Of a DNA stretch of 64,000 nt, positions 1-9,091 are shown in pieces. Each line of letters opens with the position of its first letter. The stretch's first letter is position 1. Below the pieces are notes generated by a model that saw only the letters and a program-made list of their open reading frames with translations, ran no database searches and was not told the DNA's origin. Location of the stretch: positions 124,001 through 188,000 of the forward strand of contig NZ_JABSNM010000005.1 of NCBI RefSeq assembly GCF_013294065.1, written 5' to 3'. A program made the translations under genes and the position numbers. This DNA comes from Sphaerotilus uruguayifluvii (GTDB taxonomy: Bacteria > Pseudomonadota > Gammaproteobacteria > Burkholderiales > Burkholderiaceae_C).

Positions 1-1764
1 CTGCTGCGCCGGATCGATGCCGGGGCCGGTGTCGAGCACGACCAGGCGCAGCCGGCCCGGCCCGGCCGGGCGTGCGCCCACCAGCACGCCGCCGCGCCGC
101 GTGTGCTGCACCGCGTTGCCGACCAGATTGCGCAGGATCTGCTCGAGCAGCAGCGCGTCGGCGTCGACCACCGCGTCGGTCGGATGCACGATCAGCCGCA
201 GGCCCTTGCGGTGCGCCTGCACGTCGCAGTCGGCCGCGATGGCGCGCAGCAGCGGCTGCAGCGCCACGGCCTGGCGCTGCACCTGCGTGCGCCCGCCCTC
301 CAGCCGCGACAGGTCGAGCAGGCCGCCGAGCAGTTCCTCCATCGCGCGGCCGGCCTCGTCCAGACGCTGTCCGAGCAGGTCGAGCGTGTGCCGCGCCGGC
401 ACGGCCGCGGTGGCGGTGGCGCCGCCGGCCTGCTCGCGGGCGTGGTCCTGCAGCAGGCTGATCAGCATGCGCATCGTCGCCATCGGCTGGCGCAGGTCAT
501 GGCTGGCCGCGGCCAGGAAGCGGTCGCGGGCCTGCACGGCCGCCTCCAGCGCGCGGGTGCGCTGCTCGACGCGCTGCTCGAGCTCGGCGCGGTCGAGGTC
601 GGTGCGCCGCAGCGCCTCGGCCAGCCGCGCCAGCAGGCGCAGCGCGAAGCCGGCGACGATCAGCGGCGTGGCCGCCGGCATCCAGTAGTCGTCCATCACC
701 GAGGTCAGGCCGATCTGGTAGGCATAGTCGTGCAGCCCGGCGACCAGCACCGCGCCCAGGCCCAGCGGCATCAGTGCCCGCGCTGGCAGGCTGTGTCCGG
801 GCGAATGGCGCACCAGCAGCGCCAGCGCCACCAGCACGCTTCCCAGCAGCGGCGGATAGGCCAGCTGGCGGGTCAGGTCGGGCTCGCCGGCGGCGAAGCC
901 GGCCGTGCCGAGCAGCGCGATCAGCAGCGCGCCGCCGTCGAGCGCCCGTCGCAGCCGCGGCCGCTGCAGTCCGGTGTGCAGCAGCACGAAATGGCCCAGC
1001 AGCACCGCGGTGCCGATCTGGGCCAGGAAGAAGAGCCAGCCGCTGGCCGGCCCCGGCACCGGCGAGGCGCCGCTGAAATAGGCCTGGTTGCGCAGCGTCG
1101 CCAGCAGCGCCAGCAGGCCGAAGCAGCCCAGCGCCTGCTCCTGGCGGCGGTTCGACCACAGCATCAGCATGAACAGCGCGATGCCGCTGGCCGCGGCATT
1201 GACCAGCTGCAGCCGCAGGCGGCCCTGCTGGTGTGCCCACAGTGCGCCGCGCTCGAGCGCCTCGGCGTCGTCGTAGAGCGGCGCCGACAGGCCCGCGCGC
1301 GGCAGGCCCGCGCCGACCTCGATCTCGACGAGATTGCGCCCTTCGCGCAGCAGCACCGGCGGCACCGGCAGCAGCAGCGAGCCCAGCGTCAGCGCGCCCT
1401 GCGGCTGCGAGAGGCGGTCGACCAGCAGGTGATCGTTGACGCGCACCCGGTGGCGTGTCGGCAGCCGCTCGATCCACAGCGCGCCGGGATGTTCCAGACG
1501 GGCCCGGTCGAGCTGCAGCGTCAGCCGGTACAGGCCGGACCGGTCGGTCGGCTGGTCGCGCCGGCGCCAGGAGTCGGGCAGCGCCACCGGCTGCCACAGG
1601 CCGCTGCCGTCGACCATGAACTCGGCCTGGTCCAGACGCAGCGGCGCACCGGTCCGCGGCGCATCCGCACCGACAGGCAGGCAGGCCAGCAGCACCAGTG
1701 CCAGCAGCACGCCGCCGGGCAGGTGCCGGAGCAGGGGGATCAGGACACGCGTGAGGGACGGCAT
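1..1764 (-). CDS. 7TM-DISM sensor histidine kinase, 3' end cut by window edge
   Basis: The reading frame is open from an ATG at 1764 to the window edge, so at least 588 residues are present and the C-terminus is missing. In order it shows a signal peptide (about 1-30), an extracellular beta-rich region, about seven hydrophobic helices (about 165-370), a coiled linker and a HisKA domain with the H-box SHDLRQP (His422). The ATPase domain follows, with an N-box and the G1 box DTGPGI close to the edge. This is the 7TMR-DISM kinase architecture, which senses extracytoplasmic ligands, often carbohydrates or small molecules. It is divergent from the NarL-type regulator at 2027, which I infer is its partner. 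The signal is unknown. Confidence 0.88.
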   Translation of the reverse strand, partial: MPSLTRVLIPLLRHLPGGVLLALVLLACLPVGADAPRTGAPLRLDQAEFMVDGSGLWQPVALPDSWRRRDQPTDRSGLYRLTLQLDRARLEHPGALWIERLPTRHRVRVNDHLLVDRLSQPQGALTLGSLLLPVPPVLLREGRNLVEIEVGAGLPRAGLSAPLYDDAEALERGALWAHQQGRLRLQLVNAAASGIALFMLMLWSNRRQEQALGCFGLLALLATLRNQAYFSGASPVPGPASGWLFFLAQIGTAVLLGHFVLLHTGLQRPRLRRALDGGALLIALLGTAGFAAGEPDLTRQLAYPPLLGSVLVALALLVRHSPGHSLPARALMPLGLGAVLVAGLHDYAYQIGLTSVMDDYWMPAATPLIVAGFALRLLARLAEALRRTDLDRAELEQRVEQRTRALEAAVQARDRFLAAASHDLRQPMATMRMLISLLQDHAREQAGGATATAAVPARHTLDLLGQRLDEAGRAMEELLGGLLDLSRLEGGRTQVQRQAVALQPLLRAIAADCDVQAHRKGLRLIVHPTDAVVDADALLLEQILRNLVGNAVQHTRRGGVLVGARPAGPGRLRLVVLDTGPGIDPAQQ

Positions 1765-2026
1765 CGGTCGACGAGGGACGGATTCAGGCGAGCATCTTGC
1801 CGGTGGGACCGGGTCCGCGTCGCGCAGGCTCAACCGTATGGTTGAGGAGGGCGCCATGCGCCGGCTGCCGGTGAATACCCCCCGCGGTGGCCGCAGGCGA
1901 TCTTGATGTCGCGCAAATCCGCGCTCGCGTCGCGGTACGCAGAATTCCTGCAGGGATCATGCAGTTCCGGTCCGGCCGGACGGGGGGTCCGGTCGCCGGC
2001 GACGCAGTCCTGCGGGGAGAACCGAC
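1765..2026. promoter_or_regulatory. Divergent promoter region of the two-component pair
   Basis: These 262 bases separate the kinase and regulator genes and have no convincing reading frame. A small dyad, CTGCA at 1948-1952 and TGCAG at 1960-1964 with imperfect flanking symmetry, lies about 65 bases upstream of the regulator start. It could be an autoregulatory site. No clear -35/-10 pair stands out. A good ribosome-binding sequence (GGGGAGA) precedes the regulator ATG. Confidence 0.35.
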
Positions 2027-2644
2027 ATGACAAGAACCGTGCTGCTGGTCGACGACCATGTGCTGTTTCGCGAGAGCCTGGCGCTGCTGCTGCGCCAGCG
2101 CCTGCCGGACCTGCGGGTGCTGGAGGCGGGCTCGCTGCATGTGGCGCTGCGCCAGTGCGAGCTGCATCCGGACCTCGATCTGGTCGTGCTCGACCTGATG
2201 CTGCGCGACAGCCGCGGGGCGCTGACGCTCGAGCGCCTGCGCCAGGCGCGGCCTGATGCGGTGGTGGTGGTGGTTTCCGGCGCGATGGACGCCGGCCTGA
2301 CCGTGGAGGTGCGCCGGCTCGGGGCCCGCGCCTTCCTGTCGAAGGACGTCGGTGCCGAGGAGCTGCTCGAGGTGATGCGCCGCGCGCTGATGATGCCCGC
2401 GCCGGCCGCGAACGACGTGCACGAGCCGCTGTCGGCGCGTCAGCGCGAGGTGCTCGACCGGATGATCGAGGGCAAGTCGAACAAGGCCATCTGCCGCGAG
2501 CTCGACCTGTCCGAGGCCACCGTCAAGACCCATGTGCAGGCGATCTTCCGCAAGCTCGACGTCAACACCCGCACCCAGGCGGTCATGGCGGCGATCCATC
2601 TCGGGCTGCACCAGCCCGGCGCGATGCCGCTGACGGTGGGCTGA
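2027..2644 (+). CDS. NarL/FixJ-family response regulator (REC-LuxR HTH)
   Basis: This is a 205-residue two-component transcription regulator. The receiver domain covers about residues 3-120, with the acidic pair D9-D10, the phospho-acceptor D56 in VLDLML and the conserved lysine K106 in LSKD. A LuxR-type helix-turn-helix follows at about 136-195, containing LSARQREVLDRM and the recognition segment SEATVKTHVQ. The length is normal for the family. Its divergence from the 7TM-DISM kinase at 1-1764 suggests a dedicated pair. Target genes cannot be deduced from the sequence. Confidence 0.92.
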   Translation: MTRTVLLVDDHVLFRESLALLLRQRLPDLRVLEAGSLHVALRQCELHPDLDLVVLDLMLRDSRGALTLERLRQARPDAVVVVVSGAMDAGLTVEVRRLGARAFLSKDVGAEELLEVMRRALMMPAPAANDVHEPLSARQREVLDRMIEGKSNKAICRELDLSEATVKTHVQAIFRKLDVNTRTQAVMAAIHLGLHQPGAMPLTVG

Positions 2645-2810
2645 TCACTGGTACCTGGTGGTTTCTTTTTGTGACGGATTTCGCGCATCCGGCGGCTGAA
2701 GGCCGGTGGCAGGCCCCAGGCTGGTGCGCGGCTGCATAGCATGAAGGACGCCCTGGCCGCCGTGGCCACCCAGGGGCGATGCAAAGACAACGAGGACCGG
2801 GAGCGGCGAA

Positions 2811-3200
2811 GTGAAGCAGTACAAGGTGTTCAGGCATCCCTCGGGCGCGCTGGAGAGCGTGCGTCCCGGCTGGTCGTGGTCAGCCTTTCTTCTGGGCTGC
2901 TTCTGGGCCTTCACGCTGAAGATGTGGGGCGTGGGCATGGCCGGGCTGGTCGCGCTGGCGCTGGTCGGCGTGCTGGTGCCGATGGAGATGCTCGGTGTCG
3001 TCATCTTCGGCGTCGTGCTGCTGCTGTGCCATCTGGCCTACGGCCTGCTGGGGCCGCGCTGGCGCATGCGCCACCTGCTGGGGCGCGGCTACCGTCATGC
3101 CGACACGGTCACCGCGCCCGATCCCGAGCGGGCCCTGGCCCTGGCCGCGCGCTACCGCGGCTGGCAGGAAGCGGGCGAGGACGCGCTCGGCGCGCGCTGA
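2811..3200 (+). CDS. DUF2628-family small membrane protein
   Basis: This 129-residue protein starts at GTG, with a GGGAG ribosome-binding sequence about 10 bases upstream. It begins with the charged segment MKQYKVFRHPSGALESVRPG, followed by WSWSAFLLGCFWAF and two strongly hydrophobic stretches (about 28-75). A basic cytoplasmic tail with RWRMRHLLGRGY follows. The N-terminal pattern and two- to three-helix layout match DUF2628, a family of inner-membrane proteins of unknown function. Its stop directly abuts the stop of the convergent miaB. No role can be assigned. Confidence 0.75.
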   Translation: MKQYKVFRHPSGALESVRPGWSWSAFLLGCFWAFTLKMWGVGMAGLVALALVGVLVPMEMLGVVIFGVVLLLCHLAYGLLGPRWRMRHLLGRGYRHADTVTAPDPERALALAARYRGWQEAGEDALGAR

Positions 3201-4571
3201 TCAGGCCACCACCACCTCGCCGCGCAGCGAGTGCGGCAGCGCCGAGGTGATGGTCACGTCGATCATCTGGCCGACCAGACGGGCCGCGTTCGGGCCGCCG
3301 GGGAAGTTGACGATGCGGTTGCATTCGGTGCGGCCCATCAGCTCGGTCGGATCCTTGCGGCTCGGTCCCTCGACGAGGATGCGCTGCACGGTGCCCACGC
3401 GCGAGGCGCTGATGCGGCGCACGTTCTCCTCGATGGCGGCCTGCAGCTCCTGCAGGCGCGCGAGCTTGACCTCCTGCGGCGTGTCGTCGGGCAGCGCGGC
3501 GGCCGGCGTGCCGGGGCGGGCGCTGTAGATGAAGCTGAAGCTGGCGTCGAAGCCGATGTCCTCGATCAGCTTCATCGTGCGGGCGTGGTCCTCGGCCGTC
3601 TCGCCGGGGAAGCCGACGATGAAGTCGGTGGACAGGCTGATGTCCGGGCGCACCGCACGCAGCTTGCGGATCGTGCTCTTGTATTCGAGCGTGGTGTAGC
3701 CGCGCTTCATCGCCGACAGGATGCGGTCGGCGCCGTGCTGCACCGGCAGGTGCAGGTGGTTGACCAGCTGCGGCACGCGGGCGTAGACGTCGATCAGGCG
3801 CTGCGTGAACTCGTTCGGGTGGCTGGTGGTGTAGCGGATGCGCTCGACGCCGGGAATCTCGGCGACGTACTCGATCAGCATCGCGAAGTCGGCGATCTCG
3901 CTGGTCTCGCCCATCTTGCCGCGGTAGGCGTTGACGTTCTGGCCCAGCAGCGTGATCTCCTTGACGCCCTGGTCGGCCAGGCCCGCCACCTCGGTCAGCA
4001 CTTCCTCGAACGGGCGGCTGAACTCCTCGCCGCGGGTGTAGGGCACGACGCAGTAGGAGCAGTACTTGCTGCAGCCCTCCATGATCGAGACGAAGGCCGA
4101 CGAGCCCTCGACGCGCGCCGGCGGCAGGTGGTCGAACTTCTCGATCTCGGGGAAGCTGATGTCGACCTGCGGGCGGCCGGCGCGCTGGCGGGCCTCGAGC
4201 ATCTGCGGCAGGCGGTGCAGCGTCTGCGGGCCGAAGACGACATCGACATAGGGCGCGCGCTCGATGATCGCCGCGCCTTCCTGGCTGGCCACGCAGCCGC
4301 CGACGCCGATCAGCACGCCCTTCTTCTTCAGGTGCTTGACGCGGCCGAGGTCGCTGAAGACCTTCTCCTGCGCCTTCTCGCGCACCGAGCAGGTGTTGAA
4401 GAGGATCAGGTCGGCCTCTTCGGGGTCGTCGGTCGGGGTGTAGCCCTCGGCGGCCTTCATGACATCGGACATCTTGTCCGAGTCGTATTCGTTCATCTGG
4501 CAGCCGAAGGTGCGGATGTAGACCTTCTTCTGCGTCGGCGCATCGGTGGGAGCAGGGGTGACGTCGCTCAT
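3201..4571 (-). CDS. miaB: tRNA-2-methylthio-N6-dimethylallyladenosine synthase
   Basis: MiaB is a radical-SAM enzyme that adds a methylthio group to isopentenyl-A37 of tRNAs reading UNN codons. The N-terminal UPF0004 domain carries its three cluster cysteines in FGCQMN, NTCSVRE and GGCVAS. The radical-SAM motif is [15 protein letters not shown], giving the Cx3Cx2C set. A C-terminal TRAM domain contains [13 protein letters not shown] prefer the ATG at 4571 ([10 protein letters not shown]) over one four codons upstream, because it leads straight into the conserved [13 protein letters not shown] block. The length of about 456 residues is typical for the family. The gene appears monocistronic. 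Confidence 0.96.
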   Translation of the reverse strand: MSDVTPAPTDAPTQKKVYIRTFGCQMNEYDSDKMSDVMKAAEGYTPTDDPEEADLILFNTCSVREKAQEKVFSDLGRVKHLKKKGVLIGVGGCVASQEGAAIIERAPYVDVVFGPQTLHRLPQMLEARQRAGRPQVDISFPEIEKFDHLPPARVEGSSAFVSIMEGCSKYCSYCVVPYTRGEEFSRPFEEVLTEVAGLADQGVKEITLLGQNVNAYRGKMGETSEIADFAMLIEYVAEIPGVERIRYTTSHPNEFTQRLIDVYARVPQLVNHLHLPVQHGADRILSAMKRGYTTLEYKSTIRKLRAVRPDISLSTDFIVGFPGETAEDHARTMKLIEDIGFDASFSFIYSARPGTPAAALPDDTPQEVKLARLQELQAAIEENVRRISASRVGTVQRILVEGPSRKDPTELMGRTECNRIVNFPGGPNAARLVGQMIDVTITSALPHSLRGEVVVA

Positions 4572-4670
4572 GATTGCAAGCAAATCGAAACAAAGGAAAC
4601 CGGCGCGGCCGGGCGGCCGGCCGGCGGAAGGCGTCTGCGGGGAATGCGGGCGGGGGTAGGGCGGGTGCCC

Positions 4671-5126
4671 TCAGCCGGTGCGCCGGCTCCAGACCTGAGC
4701 CACCGGGTCGAGCTGGTAGCGCGCGGCTTCCTCGCGCGAGCGCGGCCAGAAGTTCGCGATCTCGTCGGCACGCAGGATCCAGACGTCGCGCAGCAGCACC
4801 GAGCCGTCGAACTGCGGCTCGACGGTGTAGTGCACGGTCATGCGGCGGCCGTCGAGCGCGCCGCTCATCGCCAGCAGGTTGTTCTCGTCGCGGATGCGCG
4901 CGCCCGGCGCGAGCCGGGCCGCCTCGCCGTTCAGGCGCACGTCGGGCGCGTCGACGATCAGCAGCGTGCCGCGCAGCGCGTCGGCCGGAAAGGCGCGACG
5001 CACCTGCTGCGCACGAGCCGGGCCGCCGGCCAGCGCCAGCAGCGGCAGGGCCAGCATCGCCAGGTGCCGACGGCGGTCGATCGCCACCGGGTGGGGGCGG
5101 GGGAGTCGTTCATCACAGCGGGGCAT
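4671..5126 (-). CDS. Exported protein of unknown function
   Basis: This protein of up to 151 residues has an arginine-rich N-terminus (RRRHLAM), a hydrophobic core LALPLLALAGG and a likely cleavage after PARA, so export is predicted. The true start could be a later GTG at about codon 15. The mature part of about 105 residues is predicted to be mostly beta strand, with segments such as LRGTLLIVDAPDVRLNG and GRRMTVHYTVE and an ending DEIANFWPRSR. I do not recognise a characterised family, although similar small exported proteins occur in Burkholderiales. It lies upstream of miaB on the same strand with about a 100-base gap, so a shared transcript is possible. Confidence 0.7.
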   Translation of the reverse strand: MPRCDERLPRPHPVAIDRRRHLAMLALPLLALAGGPARAQQVRRAFPADALRGTLLIVDAPDVRLNGEAARLAPGARIRDENNLLAMSGALDGRRMTVHYTVEPQFDGSVLLRDVWILRADEIANFWPRSREEAARYQLDPVAQVWSRRTG

Positions 5127-5616
5127 GGTGTGGATCCAGGGGCTGCGTCAGGAAAGGCGCGATCTTAACCGGCGGATCGCCGGCCGGACGGGCCCGGCAG
5201 GCAAGGGTCTTGCACGTACCAAAAACAGACGATCAAGGTCAAAAATTGGGCTTCAGCTTCGTTTCATGCGCTTAGGGCAGGTCAATCGGTGAGCCAGCCA
5301 TGTTCAAATCGAGGATATGCAGGGGGTTTGATGCATTTCTCACGAGTTCAGATCATGTCGGCGGGTCCGACGGGTGGCGCGGGGGCCCGCGGCGCCTTTG
5401 CCGATCCCGGGTGCCCCGGGACCGGGGGGGCGGGCTGCGGCCGGCCGGCAGCGCGCGGCGGACTCGTTAACATCGTCCCGGGCCGGACTGCGGCGCATCG
5501 GCAACTCCCTGGCGAGCCGGGCTGACTGACCCGATCCTGTTGCAGTCATGGTCGAAGATGCCTTCATGCACAGCACATCCGATACGTTTCATCACCGATC
5601 GCGGGGGCCGCACGCC
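5127..5616 (+). promoter_or_regulatory. 490-base gap with candidate promoter ahead of the bactofilin/GTPase cluster
   Basis: No convincing gene is present. The stretch from about 5217 to 5345 is noticeably richer in A and T than the surroundings. It contains a plausible sigma-70 promoter: TTGATG at 5328-5333, a 17-base spacer, then GATCAT at 5351-5356 (4 of 6 matches to TATAAT). A C/G-rich stretch with CCCGGG repeats follows at 5405-5425. The gene downstream could start at an upstream ATG at 5548, which would shorten this gap. A leader of more than 200 bases is implied if the promoter is real. Confidence 0.35.
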
Positions 5617-6021
5617 ATGCCCATGCACTTCCTCCGGTCCAAGAGGACGGCCGATCCGAAGCTCGAGCGCATCGACTGCCTGCTGGGCGCGGGCACCCGG
5701 GTCAGCGGCGACCTGGTCTTCTGCGGCGGGCTGCGCATCGACGGCCGCGTCGAGGGCGACGTCTCGGTCGCGCACATCGAGGCGGGCACGCTGACGGTTG
5801 GCGACGAGGGCGTGGTGGCCGGGGACGTGCGGGTCTCGCATCTGGTGGTGTTCGGCTGCATCGAGGGTTCGGTGCATGCCACGGGCCTCGTCGAGCTGCG
5901 CGCCGGTGCGCGCATCCGCGGCGATGTCCACTATGGGGCGATCGAGATGCACCAGGGTGCAGTGATCGAGGGGCACCTGATGCGGTGCGGTGGCAAGGCA
6001 AGCGGTGGCGGGTGGCAATGA
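5617..6021 (+). CDS. Bactofilin-family cytoskeletal protein
   Basis: Bactofilins polymerise without nucleotides and scaffold proteins at poles, stalks or division sites. This 134-residue protein has a short basic, hydrophobic N-terminus (MPMHFLRSKR) and then the family core. The core opens with LLGAGTRVSGDLVFCGGLRIDGRVEGDV and continues as about-15-residue beta-helix repeats rich in G and V to about residue 120. I chose the ATG at 5617 because bactofilins usually begin with a short FF/FL-R-K segment just before this core; an ATG at 5548 is in frame. Its stop overlaps the next start (ATGA), so translation is probably coupled. It is the first gene of the nine-gene block that contains the Ras-like GTPase. 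Confidence 0.85.
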   Translation: MPMHFLRSKRTADPKLERIDCLLGAGTRVSGDLVFCGGLRIDGRVEGDVSVAHIEAGTLTVGDEGVVAGDVRVSHLVVFGCIEGSVHATGLVELRAGARIRGDVHYGAIEMHQGAVIEGHLMRCGGKASGGGWQ

Positions 6022-6680
6022 GCGCAGTGCAGGTCTTCCAGGGGTCGATCGACCCGGTGTTCGCGTACATGCGTGCCGGCCGCATCGACTGTCCGCCCGG
6101 CGTCGAGCCCGCCGATGCCTGGCGGCATGTCTCCGGGCTGGTCGCGCGCGATCCGCTCGACGTCGAGGCGCATGTGCGCCGGGTGCTGCTGGCCTGCCGG
6201 CCGGCGCTGGCCGAGCGGGCCTTCGGTGCGCTGGTCGATCTCTTCCTGGCGCTGGGCGACCGCGGTCGCGGCCTGCGTCGGCTGCTGCTCGATCAGGCCG
6301 AGCCCTGGCTCGATCCGCAGGACGCGCACCTGCTGCGCGTGCATCTGGACAGCGGCCTGCCGCGCGGCACGCGGCTGCCGGCGCAGGACTGGTCGCTGCT
6401 CGACAGCGCGGTGCTGGGCGCCTCGGCGATGGTCGACCTGCAGCGCCGCGAGGTCGCGCTGGAGACGCCTTTCCAGCAGGCGATGTCGTTACTGGAATAC
6501 GGCGACCTCGACGGCGCCCGTGGCATGCTTGAGGAAGCACTTCTCGACGCGCCGCAGGACGAGGAAGTCCTGCGCGAGCTGCTGGCGATCTATCGCCACA
6601 GCCGTGATGATGCCGCCAAGGCCGTGATGGCCGAGCGGCTGGTCGCGCGCCACGGCGCAGTGCCCGCGGGCTGGGTCTGA
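6018..6680 (+). CDS. Helical TPR-like protein of unknown function
   Basis: This 220-residue protein begins at an ATG overlapping the bactofilin stop (ATGA). It is predicted to be almost wholly alpha-helical. The stretch at about 157-185 (PFQQAMSLLEYGDLDGARGM and onward) looks like a TPR hairpin and resembles the helical C-terminal repeat of FimV-type proteins. No signal peptide or membrane segment is visible, so it should be cytoplasmic. I do not recognise a named family. Coupling to a bactofilin and position upstream of the GTPase suggest an adaptor role, which is inference. Confidence 0.75.
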   Translation: MSAVQVFQGSIDPVFAYMRAGRIDCPPGVEPADAWRHVSGLVARDPLDVEAHVRRVLLACRPALAERAFGALVDLFLALGDRGRGLRRLLLDQAEPWLDPQDAHLLRVHLDSGLPRGTRLPAQDWSLLDSAVLGASAMVDLQRREVALETPFQQAMSLLEYGDLDGARGMLEEALLDAPQDEEVLRELLAIYRHSRDDAAKAVMAERLVARHGAVPAGWV

Positions 6681-6745
6681 AACGCCGAAGGCGTGACGGA
6701 CCCTGCCTCCACGATCGATCCCTACGACCCTAGAGCCTGTAGTCA

Positions 6746-8458
6746 GTGGAAGCCTCCAAGCTGCAAACCCGATTGAAGGTTGCCCTTCTTTCCCTGCCGC
6801 CGCGCACGCAGGCGGTGCTGGATTTCTTCTTCTCGAGTTCCGGACGCAGCAGTTTTGCGCCGAGCGGCGAGGACATCGCCGACGTGGCCATCTTCGACTT
6901 CGACACGCTCGAGTCGCGCCAGCACTGGGAGGCCTTCCGGGCCCGCAGCGGCCGGCCCGGCATCGCGCTGTCGACGCAGCCGCAGCAGCTCGAGGGTGCG
7001 CTGTGGGTGCAGAAGCCGGTCACGCCGGCGGCGCTGCTGGCGGCCGCGGCCGATCTGCGCGCCGGCCGCACGGGCGGTGCGGCCGCCGATCCGGCGCCGA
7101 CGGCCGCACCGGCCCCGGCCCCGCAATGGCAGGAGGTGACTCCGGCCCCGGTGGCCGCGCCCGAACCGATGCCTGAACCGGTGCCCGAGCCGGTCGCCGT
7201 GCCCGCACCGGCGCCTGCGCCCGTGCCGGAGGTGGCTGCGGCCCCGGTGCCGCCCGCCGTGCCGGCCCCGCCGGAGGCTCCGGTGCGCCCGGCCAGCTCC
7301 GAGCCGGCGGCGCGCCCCGGGGGCCTGGGCGGTCTGCTGCGCAGGATCTTCGGCGGACGCAGCCCAGCCCCGGCGCCTGCGCCGGTCGTGCCGGCCCCGA
7401 CGCCCGCCCCTGCGGTGCGCCCGGCCGCGGTGCCGGCAGCGGCTCCGGTGGCGGTCGCGCCGGCGGCGAGCGTGCCCGAGGCCCCGGCCGTGCCGGTCGC
7501 TGCGCCTGCCGCCGAGCCGGTGCTCGAGTCGGTCGCTCCGGCGGCACCTGCGCCCGCACCGGCGGCGGCGCCTTCGCAGCCGGCACGCCGTCCGGCCGCT
7601 GCCGCGCCGGTCGCGAAGGCCCCGGCCGCCAAGGCACCGGCGCCCGCCGCGCCGGCTCCTGCGCCCGCGCCGGTCGCGAGGAAGGAGCCGGAGAAGCCGG
7701 CCGTCGGCGCGCCCGCCTTCGATGCCAGCGGCCAGCGCCGCGTGCGTGCGGAGGAGCAGGCCGACGAGGCACGCTACTGCGGCGAGCGTGGCGATCTCGA
7801 CGCCGCGACGCTGGGCAGCGATGCCTCGCTGCGCTATGACCCGGCGCAGCATCTGGTCGGCGTGCTCAAGGACGCGTTCCAGGTCAGCGGCAAGTGGCAG
7901 GTGCCGGCCCACCTCGAGAGCCCGGCCGGCCGCATCACCGTCGACGGCACGACCAACCTGATCTACTGCGAGTTCAGCGCCGAGCAGTTCGCCGCGCTGG
8001 CGCGCGCGCCGATCGACAAGCGTCCGAAGACGCGCGCGTTCAGCCGCCAGGAGTTCGCCGACCTGCAGGAGACGCTCACCCGCACCGCGCTGGTGCGCCG
8101 GCTCGATCAGGTGCTGTGGCAGACCGCGCTGGAGACCTCGGCCGGGCGCCTGCCCGCTGGCGTCGATCCGGCCGCGACCGTCTACCTCAAGAGCTGGCCG
8201 AACCTGACCCGTCTGCACCGCACGCCGCATGCGCTGCGCATCGCCGCGCTGTGGGCCACCCGAGGGGCTTCGCTGCTGGAGACCGCGCAGACCCTGAAGA
8301 TCGCCCAGCGTCATGTCTTCGCGTTCTACAACGCGGCGCTGGCGCTGGACCTGATCACCGAAGACGGCGGACAGATCCGCAGGCTGCAGCGTGGCGGGGG
8401 CAAGTCCAAGGGCAACCGCGGCCTGCTGACCCGCCTGTTCGGCTGGCTGAACAAGTAA
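6746..8458 (+). CDS. 570-residue Ala/Pro-rich protein with degenerate receiver-like N-terminus
   Basis: Starts at GTG; no in-frame ATG occurs nearby. Residues about 8-105 follow the order of a response-regulator receiver fold. LKVALLSL lacks the usual acidic pair, DVAIFDFDTLES stands where the phospho-Asp strand would be, GRPGIALSTQ matches beta-4, and WVQKPVTPAALLAA carries a K-P like beta-5. Residues about 110-335 are an Ala/Pro linker interrupted by a hydrophobic-basic motif, GGLLRRIFGG (about 194-203). The C-terminal 230 residues form a folded region with a winged-helix-like end, PHALRIAALWATRG to ALDLITEDGG. The last residues, RGLLTRLFGWLNK, echo the internal motif. I know no named family. 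It sits directly before the GTPase gene. Confidence 0.72.
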   Translation: MEASKLQTRLKVALLSLPPRTQAVLDFFFSSSGRSSFAPSGEDIADVAIFDFDTLESRQHWEAFRARSGRPGIALSTQPQQLEGALWVQKPVTPAALLAAAADLRAGRTGGAAADPAPTAAPAPAPQWQEVTPAPVAAPEPMPEPVPEPVAVPAPAPAPVPEVAAAPVPPAVPAPPEAPVRPASSEPAARPGGLGGLLRRIFGGRSPAPAPAPVVPAPTPAPAVRPAAVPAAAPVAVAPAASVPEAPAVPVAAPAAEPVLESVAPAAPAPAPAAAPSQPARRPAAAAPVAKAPAAKAPAPAAPAPAPAPVARKEPEKPAVGAPAFDASGQRRVRAEEQADEARYCGERGDLDAATLGSDASLRYDPAQHLVGVLKDAFQVSGKWQVPAHLESPAGRITVDGTTNLIYCEFSAEQFAALARAPIDKRPKTRAFSRQEFADLQETLTRTALVRRLDQVLWQTALETSAGRLPAGVDPAATVYLKSWPNLTRLHRTPHALRIAALWATRGASLLETAQTLKIAQRHVFAFYNAALALDLITEDGGQIRRLQRGGGKSKGNRGLLTRLFGWLNK

Positions 8459-8505
8459 CGAAGACGTCCCCCCACGCCACACCAGGACGCCCCGGACACA
8501 TTCCC

Positions 8506-9042
8506 ATGGCCCATACCGACCACAAGATCATCTTCACCGGCCCCGTCGGTGCCGGCAAGACCACGGCGATCGCCTCGATCAGCGACATCGAGCCGATCCG
8601 CACCGACGAGCACGCCTCGGACATGACGCAGAAGCGCAAGTCCAACACGACGGTGGCGATGGACTACGGCATGATCCGCCTCGGTCCCAGCGAGAAGGTC
8701 CACCTGTACGGCACGCCCGGCCAGGAGCGCTTCGACTTCATGTGGGACATCCTCACCAAGGGCGGGATCGGGCTGGTGCTGCTGCTCGACAACACCCGGC
8801 CGACGCCCTTCGAGGACATGCGCTTCTACATCAAGTCCTTCAAGGAGTTCATCGACAGCACGCGCCTGGTCATCGGCGTGACGCAGATGGACGCGCGCGC
8901 GACGCCGACGATCGACGAGTACGCCCGCCAGCTCGCCGAGCTCGAGGTGACCGCCCCGATCTTCGAGGTCGACGCGCGCCAGCGCACCGACGTCTCGGTG
9001 CTGATCGAGGCGCTGCTGCTGCAGATCGATCCGACCCTCTGA
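8506..9042 (+). CDS. Ras/MglA-like small GTPase
   Basis: A 178-residue single-domain P-loop GTPase. It has G1 GPVGAGKTT (12-20), a switch-I threonine region SNTTVAMDYG and G3 GTPGQERF, which has Gly where Ras-type proteins usually have Asp. A hydrophobic KGGIGLVLLLDN strand follows. The G4 motif is TQMD in place of the usual N/TKxD, and the end is VDARQRTDVSVLIEAL. This matches the COG2229 group of predicted bacterial GTPases related to MglA, the polarity switch of Myxococcus. Roadblock proteins regulate MglA-type GTPases, and two are encoded immediately downstream. The cytoplasmic location and a switch function are family knowledge; the process it controls is inference. Confidence 0.88.
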   Translation: MAHTDHKIIFTGPVGAGKTTAIASISDIEPIRTDEHASDMTQKRKSNTTVAMDYGMIRLGPSEKVHLYGTPGQERFDFMWDILTKGGIGLVLLLDNTRPTPFEDMRFYIKSFKEFIDSTRLVIGVTQMDARATPTIDEYARQLAELEVTAPIFEVDARQRTDVSVLIEALLLQIDPTL

Positions 9043-9091
9043 TCCTTCCGACTCCCGACTTCCCCGGCGACCTGCGCCGACGCCCGCGCCC

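Noticed and set aside
103-1845. A 580-codon plus-strand frame over the sensor kinase
   Set aside because: The minus strand encodes a complete H-box, G1 box and signal peptide in one frame; the plus-strand product is Gln/Arg low complexity.
3231-5168. A 645-codon plus-strand frame opposite miaB
   Set aside because: It is antisense to the full-length miaB and the following exported-protein gene and has no recognisable domain; it is a codon-bias shadow.
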